DNA of 64,000 nt from Drosophila pseudoobscura (Eukaryota; Arthropoda; Insecta; Diptera; Drosophilidae): assembly GCF_009870125.1 (NCBI RefSeq), contig NC_046680.1, forward strand, positions 18,619,501-18,683,500, given 5' to 3'. Below are positions 12,401 to 27,514 of the stretch, in pieces; position 1 is the first letter of the stretch; each line of letters begins with the position of its first letter. The position numbers and the translations under genes are program-made. A model generated the notes under the pieces. It was given only the letters and a program-made list of their open reading frames with translations, did no database searches and was not told the DNA's origin.

Positions 12401-15000
12401 GGATGGGGGCATGGGCATGGCATGGATGCAGGTCCAGATGCAGCTGCCAAAGCCGCAGAATGCCAGGAACGCACAGAATGACAAAATTACGGGGGCCTGT
12501 GGGTTGGTGAGTTGGCTGGTTATGCGTTGGTGCTGGGTGGTTGTGTGGCATGTGGAATGCTGGGGGGGGAATTTGATAAGCAACTGCGCCACACATGCGA
12601 ACCGCAGCTCCTGTCGGAGCCCCTACAGTATCATAGGAGCAGTTGAAAGTGGTTGGAGTGGGGATGGGGGTGGCAAAATGGAAAAGGAAATTGAGTGTGT
12701 GTAATGCGTACTTATGGGGGACATTTTAAATGAAAATTTCTGTACCTTTTCCCGCCATCCGTTGGTTTCCCACCATGCCATATGCCTTCCGCTAAGCAAT
12801 TTCGATGGGATTGAAATGCGGCGGCGATGGCAAGCAACAGGTGGGGCCGGAGGACACACCTGGAGCCTGGAGCCTGGAGCCTGGAGGCTGCATACTTGCC
12901 CGGCTTCCGCTCGTATGTTTCGCATATATTATTCTTCATCTTTCCTTCCAGCTTTTTCTTTCACTTATTTTCCCGCTCTTTTTATTAAATTCGTGCCTGT
13001 CTGCCTGGCCAGCTCTTGGTCTGGCTCTTGGCCTGGGTCTGTTACTGGGGCTGGGACTAGGACTGGTAGTTACAGCTGGTGGATCCCTCTGGAGGGAGGG
13101 AGAGTCAAGAGTAGTGGAACGTGGGCTCCATTTCATTTTTCTTGTCTTCGGAAGAGAACCAGACAAAGCGACATAGAGAGAGAGAGGTCAATCGGAAGCG
13201 GAAGAGACAGAGACAGAACAAACAGCCAAAGCGAAAACAAAACCAAACTAAAGAATCTCATGTCAGGGCTGTTATAGAAATATATTGATACGAGATTAAT
13301 TGTCTCATTACGAACTAAAAATGTAATCCATTTAATGTATTTTTCAAACTTCTGAACTACATACATATGTATTTCTCCCAGTGTATCGAGCATACTCGTA
13401 AATTTATTGCCACAATGCGACAAATTCCGAGCGGTGAAGGTTTCCCCATCTTTCACGTATCCTCCACTCCACTCCACTCTCCTCTCCTCACCATTCCTTC
13501 GGTGCACAAACGGAATGTTTGTTATGCTTCCTTTTGCCTCATCTGAACTCAAGTCGCGTTCGGTTCGGTTGCCCCACCGCCTGCCAGCCAGACAGCCAGC
13601 CTGCCACTGTCATTGAAAATAAATTTGTCAACTTGCAGTTGCCATTGCATTGCAGTTTTTGCTCTCTAACTCACTCTCGACAGTCCCAGTGCACCGCAAA
13701 CAGAGCTGTTGTGAGGCTGTCAGCGGCTCCTCTCCTCAGCTGGCCACTTTCACAGCCTCTACACGATACGATTTCTACCGATGCTACTTTACTGTATTGC
13801 TAGGAAATTGTGACCTTTTAGTAATGGATTTGTTTTTACAAAATCAACAACAGGAGTACCCTTAATAATGACTCTATAGGCGCGAACCGATTGAAAAGGA
13901 TTTTTCTTTTATTTCCGGAATATTTTCCAGGGTTTGCACGATCCATAGGTTGCTCTTTTTGGTGGAAGTCGGTGGAAAACACATCGTTAGCAGCTTTGCG
14001 CTCCACGAACACCACAGTAAGCGGCAGTGGCAGTGGCAAAGGCAGTGCCAGTGGCAGAGTCATAGTCAGCGATGGCGACCACGACGTAGACGACTCTTAC
14101 ACATTTCATTTTATTGTCACGTACGCGTTTGGTTCGCAGTTTCTTTTTATGGTAGGTCGGTGCCGTGTCGGTCGCCACCCCCCACCCTCCCCATATCCCA
14201 CTCCCACCGATTTGGAGTTCTTTCAAATGGTGTCTATTGACATGGACCCATATACGGACAGTTTACAGTTGTCTCGTCGGAGGCCAGAATCGAACGTCGA
14301 GAGCTGTTAGCACTCACTGGGTGTGGCCCATGAATGCGAATCGTTTTGTGTTGCGTCTTTCAAATATGTCTGCCATTTCGGTATGAATTTTTATATACGA
14401 ACCGATGTAATTGATGGCCCTCTGGCAAAGACGAAGAAGAAAACCTTCAAAAGTAGTTGGCTTATACGCTGAGAGATGACATCATTATATCATCCTGATC
14501 TAGAGTAGATAGAACAGTTTCGGATTAACATAATACTAATTCCTTATACAAAATGTTACTAACATGTTATTTATTCTAATAGTTAAGCTAAATTAATATT
14601 AATTTGCTGATGCACTGGCTGATGTGGTCGACTGGCGATGTCCATTTAAGCCGAATCGATTTAAAATGGCTCGCTCTGTCGCTCCCGATTAAATAATAAA
14701 TAATTGATGTCATCGGCTTAATATAACTATATTGCATCTCCCCTTGGCACGTCCCTGCTGCCAACTTTCTTCCTTCCTGAAAATCACCAATAATGGGCAG
14801 TGCCGTATGAAAACCATCACTGAGTGCTGAGCAAGTTTTCCTGGTGAATGTTTTAAGGTACTCTTCTAAAGGCTGTCATCAAATTCTCAATTGTAAAATT
14901 GTATCAATTATCCCGCGCCTGAAAGGCTGTTCAAAGGCACCAGAAGAGCCTATGAATTTTGATATACGAGTATGTCAGCTACTATAATTGGTGGCCGCCT
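6403..15000. other. Large intronic/intergenic stretch, part 1
   Basis: No supported gene. Open frames here have low-complexity or random-looking translations. Simple repeats include CTCTG near 10263-10285 and a TGGAGCC run at 12858-12886. Donor-like sequence at 11040-11046 and leader-like sequence at 13160-13260 could belong to further alternative promoters, but nothing ties them to a gene. Confidence 0.45.
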
Positions 15001-18000
15001 GGCAGAGTTGGAGCGTTTCCAAAGCGTTGAAAATCATTTAATTACAGGCATACCAATCAGTATTGATTTGGTGTTGTGTCTCCAGAGTGTTAGCTTAGGC
15101 TGCCAATTATAATTGTCAAATGTAATATAATACATCCTTCAGATGCATTTGTTGGCGTGTTTGTGTGGAGTTCATTTGCGTATATTTATTAGCTAATACT
15201 TGGCCCAACAAATAGCCACAGAAGTACAGGTCCTTGATGGGTATCGGGCTGAAGGACTGGCGATGTCAGTCGCTGCGGAGTTAAACAGTTGCCATAGTAA
15301 ACTTTCTGCAGAACTTTCTGCTAAAAAGTGTTGCAACAACGAAAGGCAAGATGTAAAAGAGACTTTTACGGTTGTCAGCAATTTGGGAAACACCTGGCCA
15401 AGTAACGGGCAACTCCTGCTTACAGTTGGCTTTCAGCATACAGCTAATTAAAATTCTATGGAACTGTAGAATAAGTTGAAGTATTTAGTCTTGGCGGCAG
15501 GGGGTGTGGCACCGTAGGACACCGTTGCATTGACGCCCTAATTCACTATTCCAACATCATTATTTACTCGTTTTTTGTCCGCATTTCTTCGTCATCCGTT
15601 TTGTGAAAGATAGTTTCCTGCGCGGAAAGCGTTTTTTTCCTCTTTCTTTTTTTTTTGGCAGCAGACATGGCGATGCGGCAGGCAGTCGGTTGCAGCAACA
15701 TGGCAGGAAACACTTATAAAGAGATGGGGAAAGTAACACACTTATTGCATTACTTACGCTAAATAACCGCTCACAAACTGCCATTAGTGTTAGTGTGGGG
15801 CGTTGGGGCAGGTGCAACGATAGTGCTGCAGCGGGCAAGCTTCTTATTAAATACGTCCGAACGGTAAATGGAGCCAACAGGTAGGGAGTGGAAGGGAGAT
15901 AATTAAAGAGCAAAATGTTGACAGGCAAGGCCGGAACGAGCAGAGCCTGGAGGAACGAATGGATGGATGGATGGCTGGAAATCCAGGAAAAATCAAGGCA
16001 CACCTACCCGAAATATTCATACCAATGAATGCTGGCTTGTGTCACGTGTGTGTGTGTGTGTGTGTGTGTGTGAGTGCATTTCAGTGCGGTTAAACGGCAT
16101 ACAGAACACGCATACGTAAGCTGTCAGAGGAGATGGGGAGCTGCGAAGAGGAGAAATTCCAGACTGTGTTGGATCGCCAGCCGTCTGCCTTGCTCTCTCT
16201 CTCCCTCTCTCTCTCCATTGAGCTTTGCGTGAAATTTGCATGGCAGTACTTTATAGTAGAGCCCCCCACCCCCCTTTCTCACACTCTTTCTGTGTGTGAA
16301 TTTCTGTATCTGGAAATGGAAAAATTCAAGAGATTCTTTCACTCATTTCTGCTGGCCGAGTATGCACTTCCTATTCTCCTTTAATGACCATGCCCACTGA
16401 AAAGTGTTAAAGTGGAATACATACTAGCTACTATTTTCGCCCCACCGTTGAAATACCTTAAATATTTTGCCAGGCAAGCTTACGTTTCCTTCTGTGTTGC
16501 GTTTGACTTCCCTGCAAAATATGCCTGTTGCCAGGCAAAGAGCAAGAGGCAGGCTCAGAAATCTAATATGGCAGAAAACCCAATTAAAATGCTGCACAAG
16601 ACAACACCAGAGACGCCGACAACACAGGCAACAAAAGGAGGCATCATCAAATAATTGCAGGGGCTGTGGCTGTGGCTGTGGCTATGCCCACAGACAAGTA
16701 TAATCTCCGGTCCCGATGCAGCCAGCTGTGCACAGCCAGGCGCAGGGCGTAGCGCGATGGGCGTAGAGTGGGCCTGGGTATCGTTTGTGGCGCGTATCCT
16801 TGGGATATGCAGTGAAAAATTGTAAATTTAAAAATTTAAATTTAGGAACGAGCAATAAACTCAGAAACAATTACGTTTTATGGTTTCCATTGCTGTGTCT
16901 TTAAGCACTGGAGTCCTTTAAGGGACACGACTGAACTTTTCGAGAGCCCTCAGTGGAGGTTGACATGTGGGTTACTGGCTCAAGCCTGGGCCAAGTGCTT
17001 GCTTAGAGAGAAAATGCGGGCCTTCTTTGTGGAAAAGCTTTTAGTGAAAGTGGAAAATATGGAAATGCTATCTTGAACTTTGATCAATATCATTTTGAGC
17101 CCTGTTCCAGGTCCTGCCGCTCTCGTTTCCCATTTCTCTCGACCCTTTTTTGGCAATAAAGTGCTAGAGGAGGTAAAACTAATCGCTGGCCAGCCATAAA
17201 AGGGGGCATCAGCATCTGGAAAAGTAATGGTCCAGCATAAAAAAGGAAAGCTGGGGGAAGAAAGATGGGAAAAGAAAGGCAGCTGCTGCAGGAAGCTGGT
17301 GGCAAACACATGTGGCTTTTGTTGCCTCTGAGGTTGCAGTTTCGTGTGACGTCTTAAGTGCATTCGGGTGCACAGAGGTTTCTGCTCTGGGAACAGGGAA
17401 CGGAACAGGGAACGGAACAGGGAACAGGATTTTGCTCCTGGCTAATGTTGAGCTGCCGCTTTGGCGGATCCGCTTTTATGGCAGCAATTTGCAGCAGACA
17501 AAGCCAACAGACATCTTTCCCTGGAGAGTCTCTATCCTTCCCTTTTTGTGTTAATTTCGGTCCGCACTTTATGATGGGGAGGAGCACTACAAGGAGGATG
17601 TCCTGTTTACGGATTTTATGATTTTACAAAAGAAAATTACATATTGAAAAAAGGGAAAGACGTGGCTAAGAGTTTAAAGATTTCTAAGGAAATTTCTCTT
17701 CTCTTAAGGAAATATGGGAATTTAAAAATGCAAAAAATGCAACAAAGGCTTGGACAAAGGTAGCTGTAAATCCTTTAAGTTTGAAATCAATCAGTCGATT
17801 GATTAAATATCTGTCAAATATTTCAAGCCCAAGCTGGCGAAGTCTGTAAACTTGTTATTGATCGGCTTACCCATAAATTTATCCATTGCAAATTGAATTA
17901 TGTTTGAGTTGCATTTTGTTGCTGTCCGTTTGTATTTCTGTTGAAAATGGAAATTCATTTGGAATTCATTGAAATTTGGAAATGTTTTCATGTGATTAAA

Positions 18001-19124
18001 TGTTCTGTGCATCATTCAGACTCCAATTAAGTGGAGAACTGCGCTTGGAATCACATTTCTGAGTGCTCCGACTGCAGTCGTACGGCCAACCAGTCATTCA
18101 ATTATTATCCGTTCATTCGGTGGAGGGGGGTTCCACTCTATCCTGTTTTCCCCCCTCTTTCCGTCTTTATCTGTAGCTATATCTGTGCCTTCATCTGTAT
18201 CTGTGTCTGTTGTGCTGCCTTCATTGAATTTTATTTGCCAAGCTCCCTTTCGATCAGCCCCTAGTAGTGCCTGACAAAAGTAGCTTATGTTTTTCGTTTT
18301 TTTCATTTTTATTTGGAATGTAGATTTATCGATGGTCCTGCCAACTCGTATATAAACCGGTTACGAGGGCACGTCCCGTTGCCATAAAAATATGAGAGGA
18401 AATATTTCGGGCATGAGTGGGGGGCAGAAGCAAACTGCAAATTCCCCAGGCAGAATACATTTGTATGTTGTGCCTGTACTTCCGTTTGATTTGCGTTCAT
18501 TTTGGGATCTACTTACAGAAAAGCTCCCTACTTTCAAACTTATTTCGATGTGAATATTCCTTCGAGTGTTTTGTCATTGGAGGAAAGGGGTTGAATACTT
18601 GGTCAGGGATTATAAAGCGATTCCTTGATGCATAACTTCACGCGATTATACACGCAAATCAACTCGAAAATCCTTTACCCTTAATGAATGTCTGGAATTT
18701 CCCCCCAGTTTAATTGCCGAAATTGTGAGTCAGGTGGGGCGTAGGGCGGAGGGCGGAGGGTCACTGAAATTGAAACCGCAACTGACGAAGATGATCTGCT
18801 TTGAGTCCACGGGAACACGTTCGTAGCCCATATACCCGTTCCTGGCGTGACTGAGCGCAATAAAAACTTATTAAGCGATGCTGGGGACGTGGGTCCAGAG
18901 CAAGCACAACGAAAGAAAGAGAGAACGAGGAAAAGCAAGAGAGGAAAAGGATAAATGGCAAAACATTTGGTAGAAATGTGTCGCTGCCCTTGGGGCCAGA
19001 CCGTAATAAAAAGCGAGGACTAAAAAGAAATGAAAATATTGCGCATACGCCGCACTGGCTTCGCTCGCCTTATAATGGCCATTAATAATATATCGCTGCT
19101 TCCGCGTGGGCCCTGCTTCGCACA

Positions 19125-19126
<2 letters not shown>

Positions 19127-19160
<34 letters not shown>
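19127..19160. repeat. (CT)n microsatellite
   Basis: Uninterrupted CT dinucleotides of about 33 bp, which read as GAGA on the minus strand and are a potential GAGA-factor binding tract. Confidence 0.85.
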
Positions 19161-19162
<2 letters not shown>

Positions 19163-22100
19163 CTCTTTCATTCCGGACAAGTGCGATAAACCGTTTAGCA
19201 GCATCCGGCTGCAGACAAAAGAGAAGAAAATGAGTGGAAATTGAGGAACAGTCAGAGGGAGCGAGGGCGTGGACGAGGAGGAGGACGAGGAAATAGTGCA
19301 AACATAAGTACTCGAATGGGAATGGATTTTCTTGTTCAAATCCTCTCGCCACTCTGCTCCTCTGGCAGCGAAATGTTCATTCTAATTCGATTAATTAGGA
19401 GTGGGCAAATGTGCCCTGGGCTGGGATATCAATTGAGGTAATCAATGCAGTTCTAAGACGAGTTTGCAGTAATCAGCTTACAATTTCACATTAAAGGCTT
19501 GGATTTCCGTTTTGCATTTCGTATTCAAATAAGACGAAAATGTTTTCCAATATTTTGCCTCACAATAAGATAGATATTTCCTCATATGCACACACAATGG
19601 CTGTACGACAACAATGGCTTCAACACAGTATAGAGAAAACTTTCCCGACATCGTGCTGCCCCGCCCCCCAGCCACTCCTACCATTCGCTTATTTGTGGCA
19701 TCAACTGTGGAAAAAGTTTGCGCCAATAAATGCGAAGTATGAAACGAAGAACAGGAAGAGCAGCTACAGACACAGATGTTGAAATAAGTTGTCAAGCCAG
19801 AGCATGCCCCTACTCCTGGCCACCTGCCACTGCCCCTCCGCTCCCTTCTATTTAGTGGGGCCATATATATATATAGTTTTGCACTTGTCAGCCTCCCCCG
19901 CGCCGGCGATAAGGACAAAACATTGATAAACATGCCCACTCTCCATGACTCCAAAACTTCGTCATGATGACTCCACAGCTCTGCACGGCCGATTTCCCTC
20001 ACCCCAACTCAACTTCAATATTCTACTCTCCACACGCAGCTTCTGCAAAGGACGGGGTGTGGTGAGTGGGGGGGATTGGTTTGCCAGGAACGAAGCGGAT
20101 GCCAGGCAACGGCAATAACAATGCCATGCCCACAATTGCTTGGCTTGACAAAGCGACTGTCACACGGAGAGTACCCGCAGAGAAAAGGCGTACACTGTGA
20201 GAACAGTGGATGAGCTCCCGGCCAGCGATATTTGTCTTTTGAGAGGGCCTCTGGTAGTCGTGTTGATGGATCTACGTATGCCTCTTCGCTATTAGTGATG
20301 GTAGAAAAGATTCACATAGGATATCTCAACAAATCTAATCAATCCGTCCGCAGGTCATTTTATCTTGAATTCTCTGCTCCCAGTGCACCATAGTCGTTCG
20401 AATGTCAGTGCCGGCGTGTGTTTGCTTTTGGTTAAGGTTGAGGTCGTCTTCGTTAGGTTTTAAGGACTCTGCTGGATGGAAAAGGGGAGTAAAGGAGAAA
20501 GGACAGAGTGAGAAGACTGTCTGTGGGACATTTTGCTGTCAATAACATTTGAGTTACGACAAAGCCAGAAATTGAGGCGTAAGGATGGAAGTCTCCTCCT
20601 TCGGGGGCTTCTGTTCCATAGCACGGGAAATTTTTCACGCGTCACCTGTGGCAGATACTGCTCTCACCGCGGGGGACGGGGGTTCACTTTGCTTCAGTTT
20701 GCCCCCGGAGCGAGGCGTATCTTCAGGCCTACTGCGGCTTCAGGTTGGAGTTGAATGAACTCGCTCTACATCGATTTTCATGTGCATCCATGAGTGGCTT
20801 TGTGTTGCTTTGTGATGTGAATATCCTGTCACGGATGGCGTCGACCGGGATAAGCCAGAATAGGCAGCAGCTTGACATTCATTTGAAAACATTTTATTAG
20901 CATCGGACCACGCTTATCTCATGGATGCACTTTTGCCTGTCCCAGACAGCAGGAGGGACGGGGTCCGAGCCGCGACCGGGCCTTGGGCTGTTACCGACAG
21001 GACAATGATTGTCAGTCACAATAAACACAAACTGTTGCCCCATCCTGGCTGTGCCAGTATTGGGCGGAGGAGGATGGCTGTGGCCAGGACGAGTTATCGG
21101 ACCTGTTCTGTCAGGTACAATCGCCGGTTGTGTGGCATTCGTGACAGTCACGGCTTATAAATGACACTTCCCTGTGCTTCAAAATAGTTTTAGTGGATCG
21201 GGGGCAGGGGCAATTACTATGTTTAGCCAATGATAATACGATACTACGTTTCAATGGGCTTCATGCGGATTATTTCATTACGATCATGGGTCGTATTGTA
21301 ATGGAAATTCACCTTTCCGCCTTTGATGACTCTGAATGGGTCGTAATGATGTCCTAGTGACGGGCTTAGCGGCCTAATTATGATGTTAATACACGTAATA
21401 CTGGCTGGGATGTGTTATCACAGAGATAGGCAAATTATAGGCATTACAAGAGTCTCTAATTTGCAATTAAACGAGGACGAAAAGGGGGGAAAACCTGCTC
21501 TAGAACGCAGTTTCTATGGCAGGATGCGATAATGAAACGAACGAAAAGTCTATGTTTCGGAAATGGCGGCTTTCGTGACCTTTTGATTTACGGAATATTT
21601 GAAAACACAAAATAATTCACTTGCAATTCGATGCAGATATATGTATAGTCTTTGTGGTGCAACAATCTTATTAAATATGTTCTTGTACAATAAATTGGAT
21701 TTCTATAGATGGGAGTGCATCATCTGTGTCGTGTCTGCTGCTTTGTGGTGGAGTCTCTGTCGCTCCCCCTCGCCAAGCTATCGGAGGAAGCACACGGACA
21801 CACGTAGACATAGGCACATACCATACTGCCATCGTCCTGTCTCTCCTTCTGCTGCTAGACCTGTCATGTCATGTAGAGCTATAGTTTTACTAGGTATGAG
21901 CAAGTGTACGAACGAATGTGTTGAGTCGGCAGATTGAATTACAATATGAATGAAATGTAAGTTGTCCGAGTTGTCGGAAAAAAGTTACCGCTTTGTGTAG
22001 GGATGGAGGATTGTATGAGTTCCAGCCGCAGGCTGACACATGTCCACATCTCCGGATTGACTTGATGACGGATTAAAGGAGGTTTAGCAATAGCCTGAGC

Positions 22101-22526
22101 TCAAATATTTTGGGCAAGCACTTCCCTCGGACAATGTTTTCTTTCCGCTCACACCACCAGCTGTTCGGGCATTTCATTAGGAAGAAGTTTTGCTTTGTGG
22201 CAACCTGAACGGAAATTGCTGCCACAAAGTTAAATTGTTGAGAAAATGTTTTGCGGTTTCGGTCGTAGCATTTGCAAAGAACAATTTATTTTGCTGATTA
22301 ATTGAGTGGGTTTACAGTGGGCGGGGGGAGGGTTGGCAATTGCAACCAACCTCTGACCTTCGGCTGGGGTGCGAGCAACAAGGGATCCCGATCCCATCCA
22401 AGAGGATGCCCATGCAAAACGTAAACAAACACTTGTCCATGGCGAGGCTAGGTCGGGGCTACGATTGCGAGTATGTCTCGTTTTCCCCCACTGTAAAAGC
22501 TTTTCCTAGACGCAGGCGCAAGGGCA

Positions 22527-22528
<2 letters not shown>

Positions 22529-22569
<41 letters not shown>
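22529..22569. repeat. (CT)n-(GT)n compound microsatellite
   Basis: About 30 bp of CT passes directly into a short GT run. The minus strand reads as a GAGA tract. Confidence 0.85.
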
Positions 22570-22999
22570 GCTCTCCCACTGCATTTGCACTGCAGATGAA
22601 GGAGCTTCGTGTGACGTCACAGGCCGCCAAAAACCGAACGGTACTCGAGCCAAATGCCAAGGACTCTCGCCGCTGAGGCTGTCGGCCTGCTCAGTGCCGT
22701 TAGAGATATTCGCCAAGTGAGACGTGCCAAGCAGTGCAGAAAGCAGTTGAAAATATTTTCCACCACACGCGCACACACACCTACGTACATACCATAAATA
22801 CATACATACCATAAATACATACATACCATACATACATACATAGAGACGGGAAAGGGGTGGCTGTGCGTGGGCGTTCGTGTGTGTGTGTCAATAAAATCAG
22901 GAAAAGACGGTGAGCGGTGTGCAGACCCGACCAGGCGAGCCAGCCACACAAACTTTTGGCCAACTCAATGAAAACACCAGAGCATCCAACAAATTAGGC

Positions 23000-23040
23000 A
23001 AAAAAAACAAAAAAAAAAAAAAAAAAAAAAACACACACAC
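23000..23040. repeat. Poly-A tract followed by (CA)n
   Basis: About 30 A residues with one C interruption, then CACACACAC. A simple-sequence tract with no retroposon body recognised before it. Confidence 0.8.
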
Positions 23041-26000
23041 AGACATTGACTTTAAGTTCCACGTGGAGTGTGCTTTTTTGGCCAGAGGTCCATGCCAGGG
23101 CCCCGGGGGCAGAGGTAAATTCAACGCGAGCTAGTGCTGCCGAGGCACGATGAAAACAAAAACACACACAAATAACAGAAATGCCAGAGTTACGGCAAGG
23201 TATATTCTCAATCTAAGGAAAGACAGTTCCTTTATCAAAAAAGGGTACCCCGAGCCGTACTGCTGCTGGCCTTACCTTCTATTGAATATTCCTTTATAAA
23301 TACCGTGAATATTCAATAAACAAATTGTTTCAACCATGCGGCTGGCTGCCGGCTAGCGGGAATACCTCTCGCTGAATATAGGCTGTACCATAAATGGGAG
23401 TGAAAGGCAGTGAAAAACAGTGAAAACAATCGAACAGTGAGAGGCAGGAGCCGCAGGCTAAATTCGGTCAATATTTGAGTGCGTACGCTGTTTGAAAAGA
23501 GGGAAATTTTGTTGCCATTTTATGTTGCTGTTGTTGTGGTTGTTCCTTTTGCTGATGTTGTTTTTGTGAAAGCGAGAACAAAGGGAGCAAAATCTGTGTG
23601 GAAATAAATTACGCACTATTCTGCTGCTGTGCCACTGGCTGGTTGGGGAATTTCTGCTGTGGGCCTTTCTGGGATTTGTGAATGAATATTAAAATACATC
23701 TACAGTGCAGAGTACACCCACATACATGCATGAATATATACATATGTGAGCATATTTTTAAGCTCATTTTGACTGGCTTGTGGAGCTCTGATTGCTGCTG
23801 CTGCTGCTGCTGCCCACCTTTATACCCTTACAGGTTATACGAATCCTGATTAATGTCAGCGTGTTTTAGCAATCATACCAGGACACATGTAACTGTCAGT
23901 AGACACGACAGCACACACCGGAAACGGTCTCTTGGGGGGAGCCTACGTTAGTGTCACAAATCGTTTTGATGGCAGGGGGAGAATATGGTGTGGCATTTTT
24001 GACGGGTACGTTAACCATCAAGAAATCATTACAGGATGCGTTAAATGTTTCGTGTATGCTGCCAACGGGTTATATAGCAGAATAACATACTATTCAAAAG
24101 ATCCGATCCGGAGGAAACAGCTTCGCTTGGCGATTTTCAGAAATCTGATAAAATTCCAGCACATTGCACGAATGTATGCAACGCATTCTCTGACCCAGGA
24201 TACATGCATCACAGATGCCACATAAATTAAAAGGCAGATCCTAGCGGGGCGTAAACGGTTCAGTGCAAGGGGACCATGTTACGTGCGTTTTATGACGATT
24301 ATTCGTTACGCATACGCCATGTGGCGCGGCAAGGGCCACCAACGGTGCGTCGCGTAATAAATCGCACGACAATAACTCAGAATAAAAAGGGGGAGAGGGT
24401 GAGAAACAAGCAAAAGGGTGCAGCGCAAGGAGCCAGCCAAGGGTGAAGGATGTGGAACCAGCCGAGCAGTGGCCAGGAAACTGAAGGAAAACTGTAGCTA
24501 TTAAGGCAAAAGACTTAAAGACTTTTCCAGCTACCATACCACCCACCCAGCCCCGTTCTGTCGGAGACGGCATCCGACACACCCAAACGCACACATCCGT
24601 TTCCGGTTCCACTCCTGCGGCTGTACCAGAGGCAGCGGCAGCGGCAGCGGCAGAGGCAGAGGCAGAGCCAGAGGCAAAAAACAAAAACAAAGCCGTCAAC
24701 GAAAACTCACTTAGTAGGCAGCCGCAGCCGCAGTCTCCTGCCATCTGGCAGGCAGACTCTCTCCATTGCTCCTTGCTCCTTGCCCCTTTGCCCGTTTGCT
24801 CCTTGGTCCCGTCCAGACTCACTTGACATGCTCTTAATGCCAAATGAAAACATACGCTCAAGGACACCGAGGAAGCGCTCCGTTCCACTTTCCCGAGAAC
24901 CGAGAACCGACAACCGCCCACCCTGCGCCCGGAGCTCCTCTCGTGTGTAAATTTTTAATGTTGCCAAGAACAAGCACAGTAGCCCTCAAATGTAGGTTAT
25001 CAAATTGTGTTCAAGTTGCCGTTGCCAACCCCAGCACCAACCCCTCTCGCAGCGAACTTTTAGGCCCCAAAACGAGCCCCAACCCCTGTCCAAAGCCACC
25101 CGTCGAAGCAGGGGAGGAACATTTTAAATGATTTTGTGGCTGCTGCCGCTCTGACCCGACTGCCAATTGGGTCAAGCATTTACATTTCGCGCCTGATGCG
25201 AATACTAAAGGCATACTCTGCCTATGCCTCTGCCTCTGCCTCCGCCTCCCTGGAAAAGTATGCCCCATGTTGTACGTACACGCCCTTAAAAGTCTTAAGC
25301 TGCCTCTATTTGGTTAAATTAAAAACACAAATTTAACTCTGCTCTGCCTGATGCTGCCACTAATTAATTGCAAACTAAATGAGTTTCCCGGCAACAAAAC
25401 TTTATCCGTACCGTACCGTGCCACAGCAAGAGGCTGATGGCTGCCTGTTGGCCGTTACCGCGGGAACGGGGGGCCAGGGGAAAGTGCAACAGAAGCCTTA
25501 CGCATTGGTCTAGGCAACTCCTCAGATAAGGAAGAATCTGGAACATAAAAAGGAAAAGTTTCGTCCTCACATATTCCATTCCGTTGCATCAAAAAGTTTC
25601 CGGCTGCGAAAGGATCAAACTGTTGACTCGAACGAGTCATACAGGAAATTGCGAGTAATATGAGAAATAACAACGTGTGAAAGAGTCAAGAGAAAAATAT
25701 GTATGCCACACTGTGCGAAAAAGGGTTCTGAGTGCAACCAAAACTCAAAAACAGTTAGATCTATGTACATGTATTTAAAGGGCAGAAAGTAATTCACACT
25801 GTAGTCGGGAGTTGGCCCATGAGGCAGACAGTCGGAGATTGAGGGACAAATCAAGTTAGCTGCGTGAAAATGATTTGTTCAAGCCAATTGAGTGGTTCCA
25901 CGTCAACTCCCGAATTGGCAGGAGAGAGCAGAGCCCAGTCCAGGCCAGACAGACCCCTCCGGGCCATCCATCCGTCAGTCAATCAGTCAGCCAGTGAGCC

Positions 26001-27488
26001 ATTAAATTCTCGCTACTCAATGTTCGCCCGCAGCACAAATCTGTTAATTTAACTTATTAATTTGCAATTGAATTGGCCCCCAACTGTTGATGTTGATGTC
26101 ACTGTCGCTCTCAATGTCAATTACATTTCCACTGCCCCATTTTCCACTTGCCTCATGTTTCGAACGAGAGTTCGTTGAGCTGCGGCAAGTGTAATCAAGT
26201 CTGGCCAAAATACTGCTCCTGCCTCAAAGCAGCACTCAAAAACGGATTAATTTGCATACATTTGCGATGCGACTCTCATGCAAATTCCAAATGAATCTGA
26301 CAGAACAAAGTTTATTCGGCTTTGATGGATTTAGTAGTTGCATTTTCCTATTGAGCTGTGTATTTTTGGTGCTAAAATTGGTACGTCTGGATACCTTGTA
26401 TCACTAACTTAGCTATGCATGGAAAATCTTAAATAATAAAAGAATACTTCTCGCTTTGACTTTGGCCTGCTCACAGTTTTAATAAAATAATTGAGAGAAA
26501 TCTATTTGGGAAAATGGTTTTAAAAAAGAAGGAAAAAAAGGAAAACAGAAATATTTCTCCTAAGCTCTTTATAGTTGAATATAATGTACAATAAACCCAT
26601 TTGGGCCTCTAACTACTATACTCCTCCGCCTGGGACATACTAGAACCCATTTTGAAGCTTACTTTGCAGCTCTTTGGTAAGAGTACTGCCACAGGAGGGG
26701 GGATGTACAAAAAGCCCTAGAGTTTAATTGAATAAGAATGCAACTGCATAAGACTCGTCACTGGCAGGCCACAAATCGAATAACCAAGCAGAAACAGGTC
26801 AAGTGCTCCAACTGAACTTGGAGTCGGGTCGGGTCGGGTCGAGGAGACGCACAGATACAATATGAGGACAAGAGGGACAAGGAGGATACTCTGCAGAGCT
26901 CTGGTTGCCCAACAAGGTACTTTGAACTGTGATATGTGTGGGTACACTCGAACTCAGACTCCAGCATCAGCGTCAGCATCAGCTGGCAGTCGAGTGCACA
27001 TAAGCGGGACAGGACCGGACCTGCCTTTGACGCTGACCACTCTGGCACTGAGGGTGGCTCTCAGGCGGAGGCTAATTTGCCAAGATCTCAAACAAATTAC
27101 GACTGACGGCATGCCAGAGAAGTTTCTGCCGTCCAAGTTCGGACAACGAGAGTGGCTGCTTTATTTCCGAGCAGTTAAAAACATTTATGAGAAGATGGAA
27201 ATCCTCTTTTCGATGGCCGAAATCTTAAATACCCTTCGAAAAGTGTCAATAATATAGTGCACCCCTATACTTCCATTTGGATTGTTGCCATTATTCTGAT
27301 GAACACCTAAAGGAGGGTATTAGAAACCCAAGTTCTGAATTGTTGAGTAGTTGACAAGCGATTTGCTGCAACTATGTCGAACCCTGTCGAAGACAGACAC
27401 AGACTCTAACTGCGTGTAAAAGTTTTCCCTCGACAGTGGACAAGTTTGAAGGCATGTGGCAGTGGCACAAAAAGCTTTTTTAGTTCAG

Positions 27489-27494
27489 TTTATT
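27489..27494 (-). terminator. Polyadenylation signal of the nested gene
   Basis: AATAAA on the minus strand, 21 nt after the stop codon of the 158-aa ORF. This close spacing is common for compact fly genes and supports the ORF being real. Confidence 0.6.
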
Positions 27495-27514
27495 TCGAAA
27501 GTTTCTGCGCCCAT

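Larger units (their letters stand above)
15001..27514. other. Large intronic/intergenic stretch, part 2
   Basis: No supported protein gene. It holds many microsatellites: GT near 16046-16072, CT at 19127-19160 and 22529-22558, and a poly-A/CA tract at 23000-23040. There is also a GGAACAGGGAAC repeat near 17391-17428 and a CTG run near 23800. Several ORFs of 80-220 codons show runs of Cys/His/Ser from repeats and no recognisable family. Confidence 0.45.

Noticed and set aside
14250..14335. tRNA-like GTTCGATTC on the minus strand
   Set aside because: The T-loop-like words are present, but no cloverleaf with matching acceptor and anticodon stems could be drawn.
24241..24921. 226-codon minus-strand ORF
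   Set aside because: An Ala/Ser-rich run from GCAGCG repeats surrounded by random residues; no family and no regulatory context.
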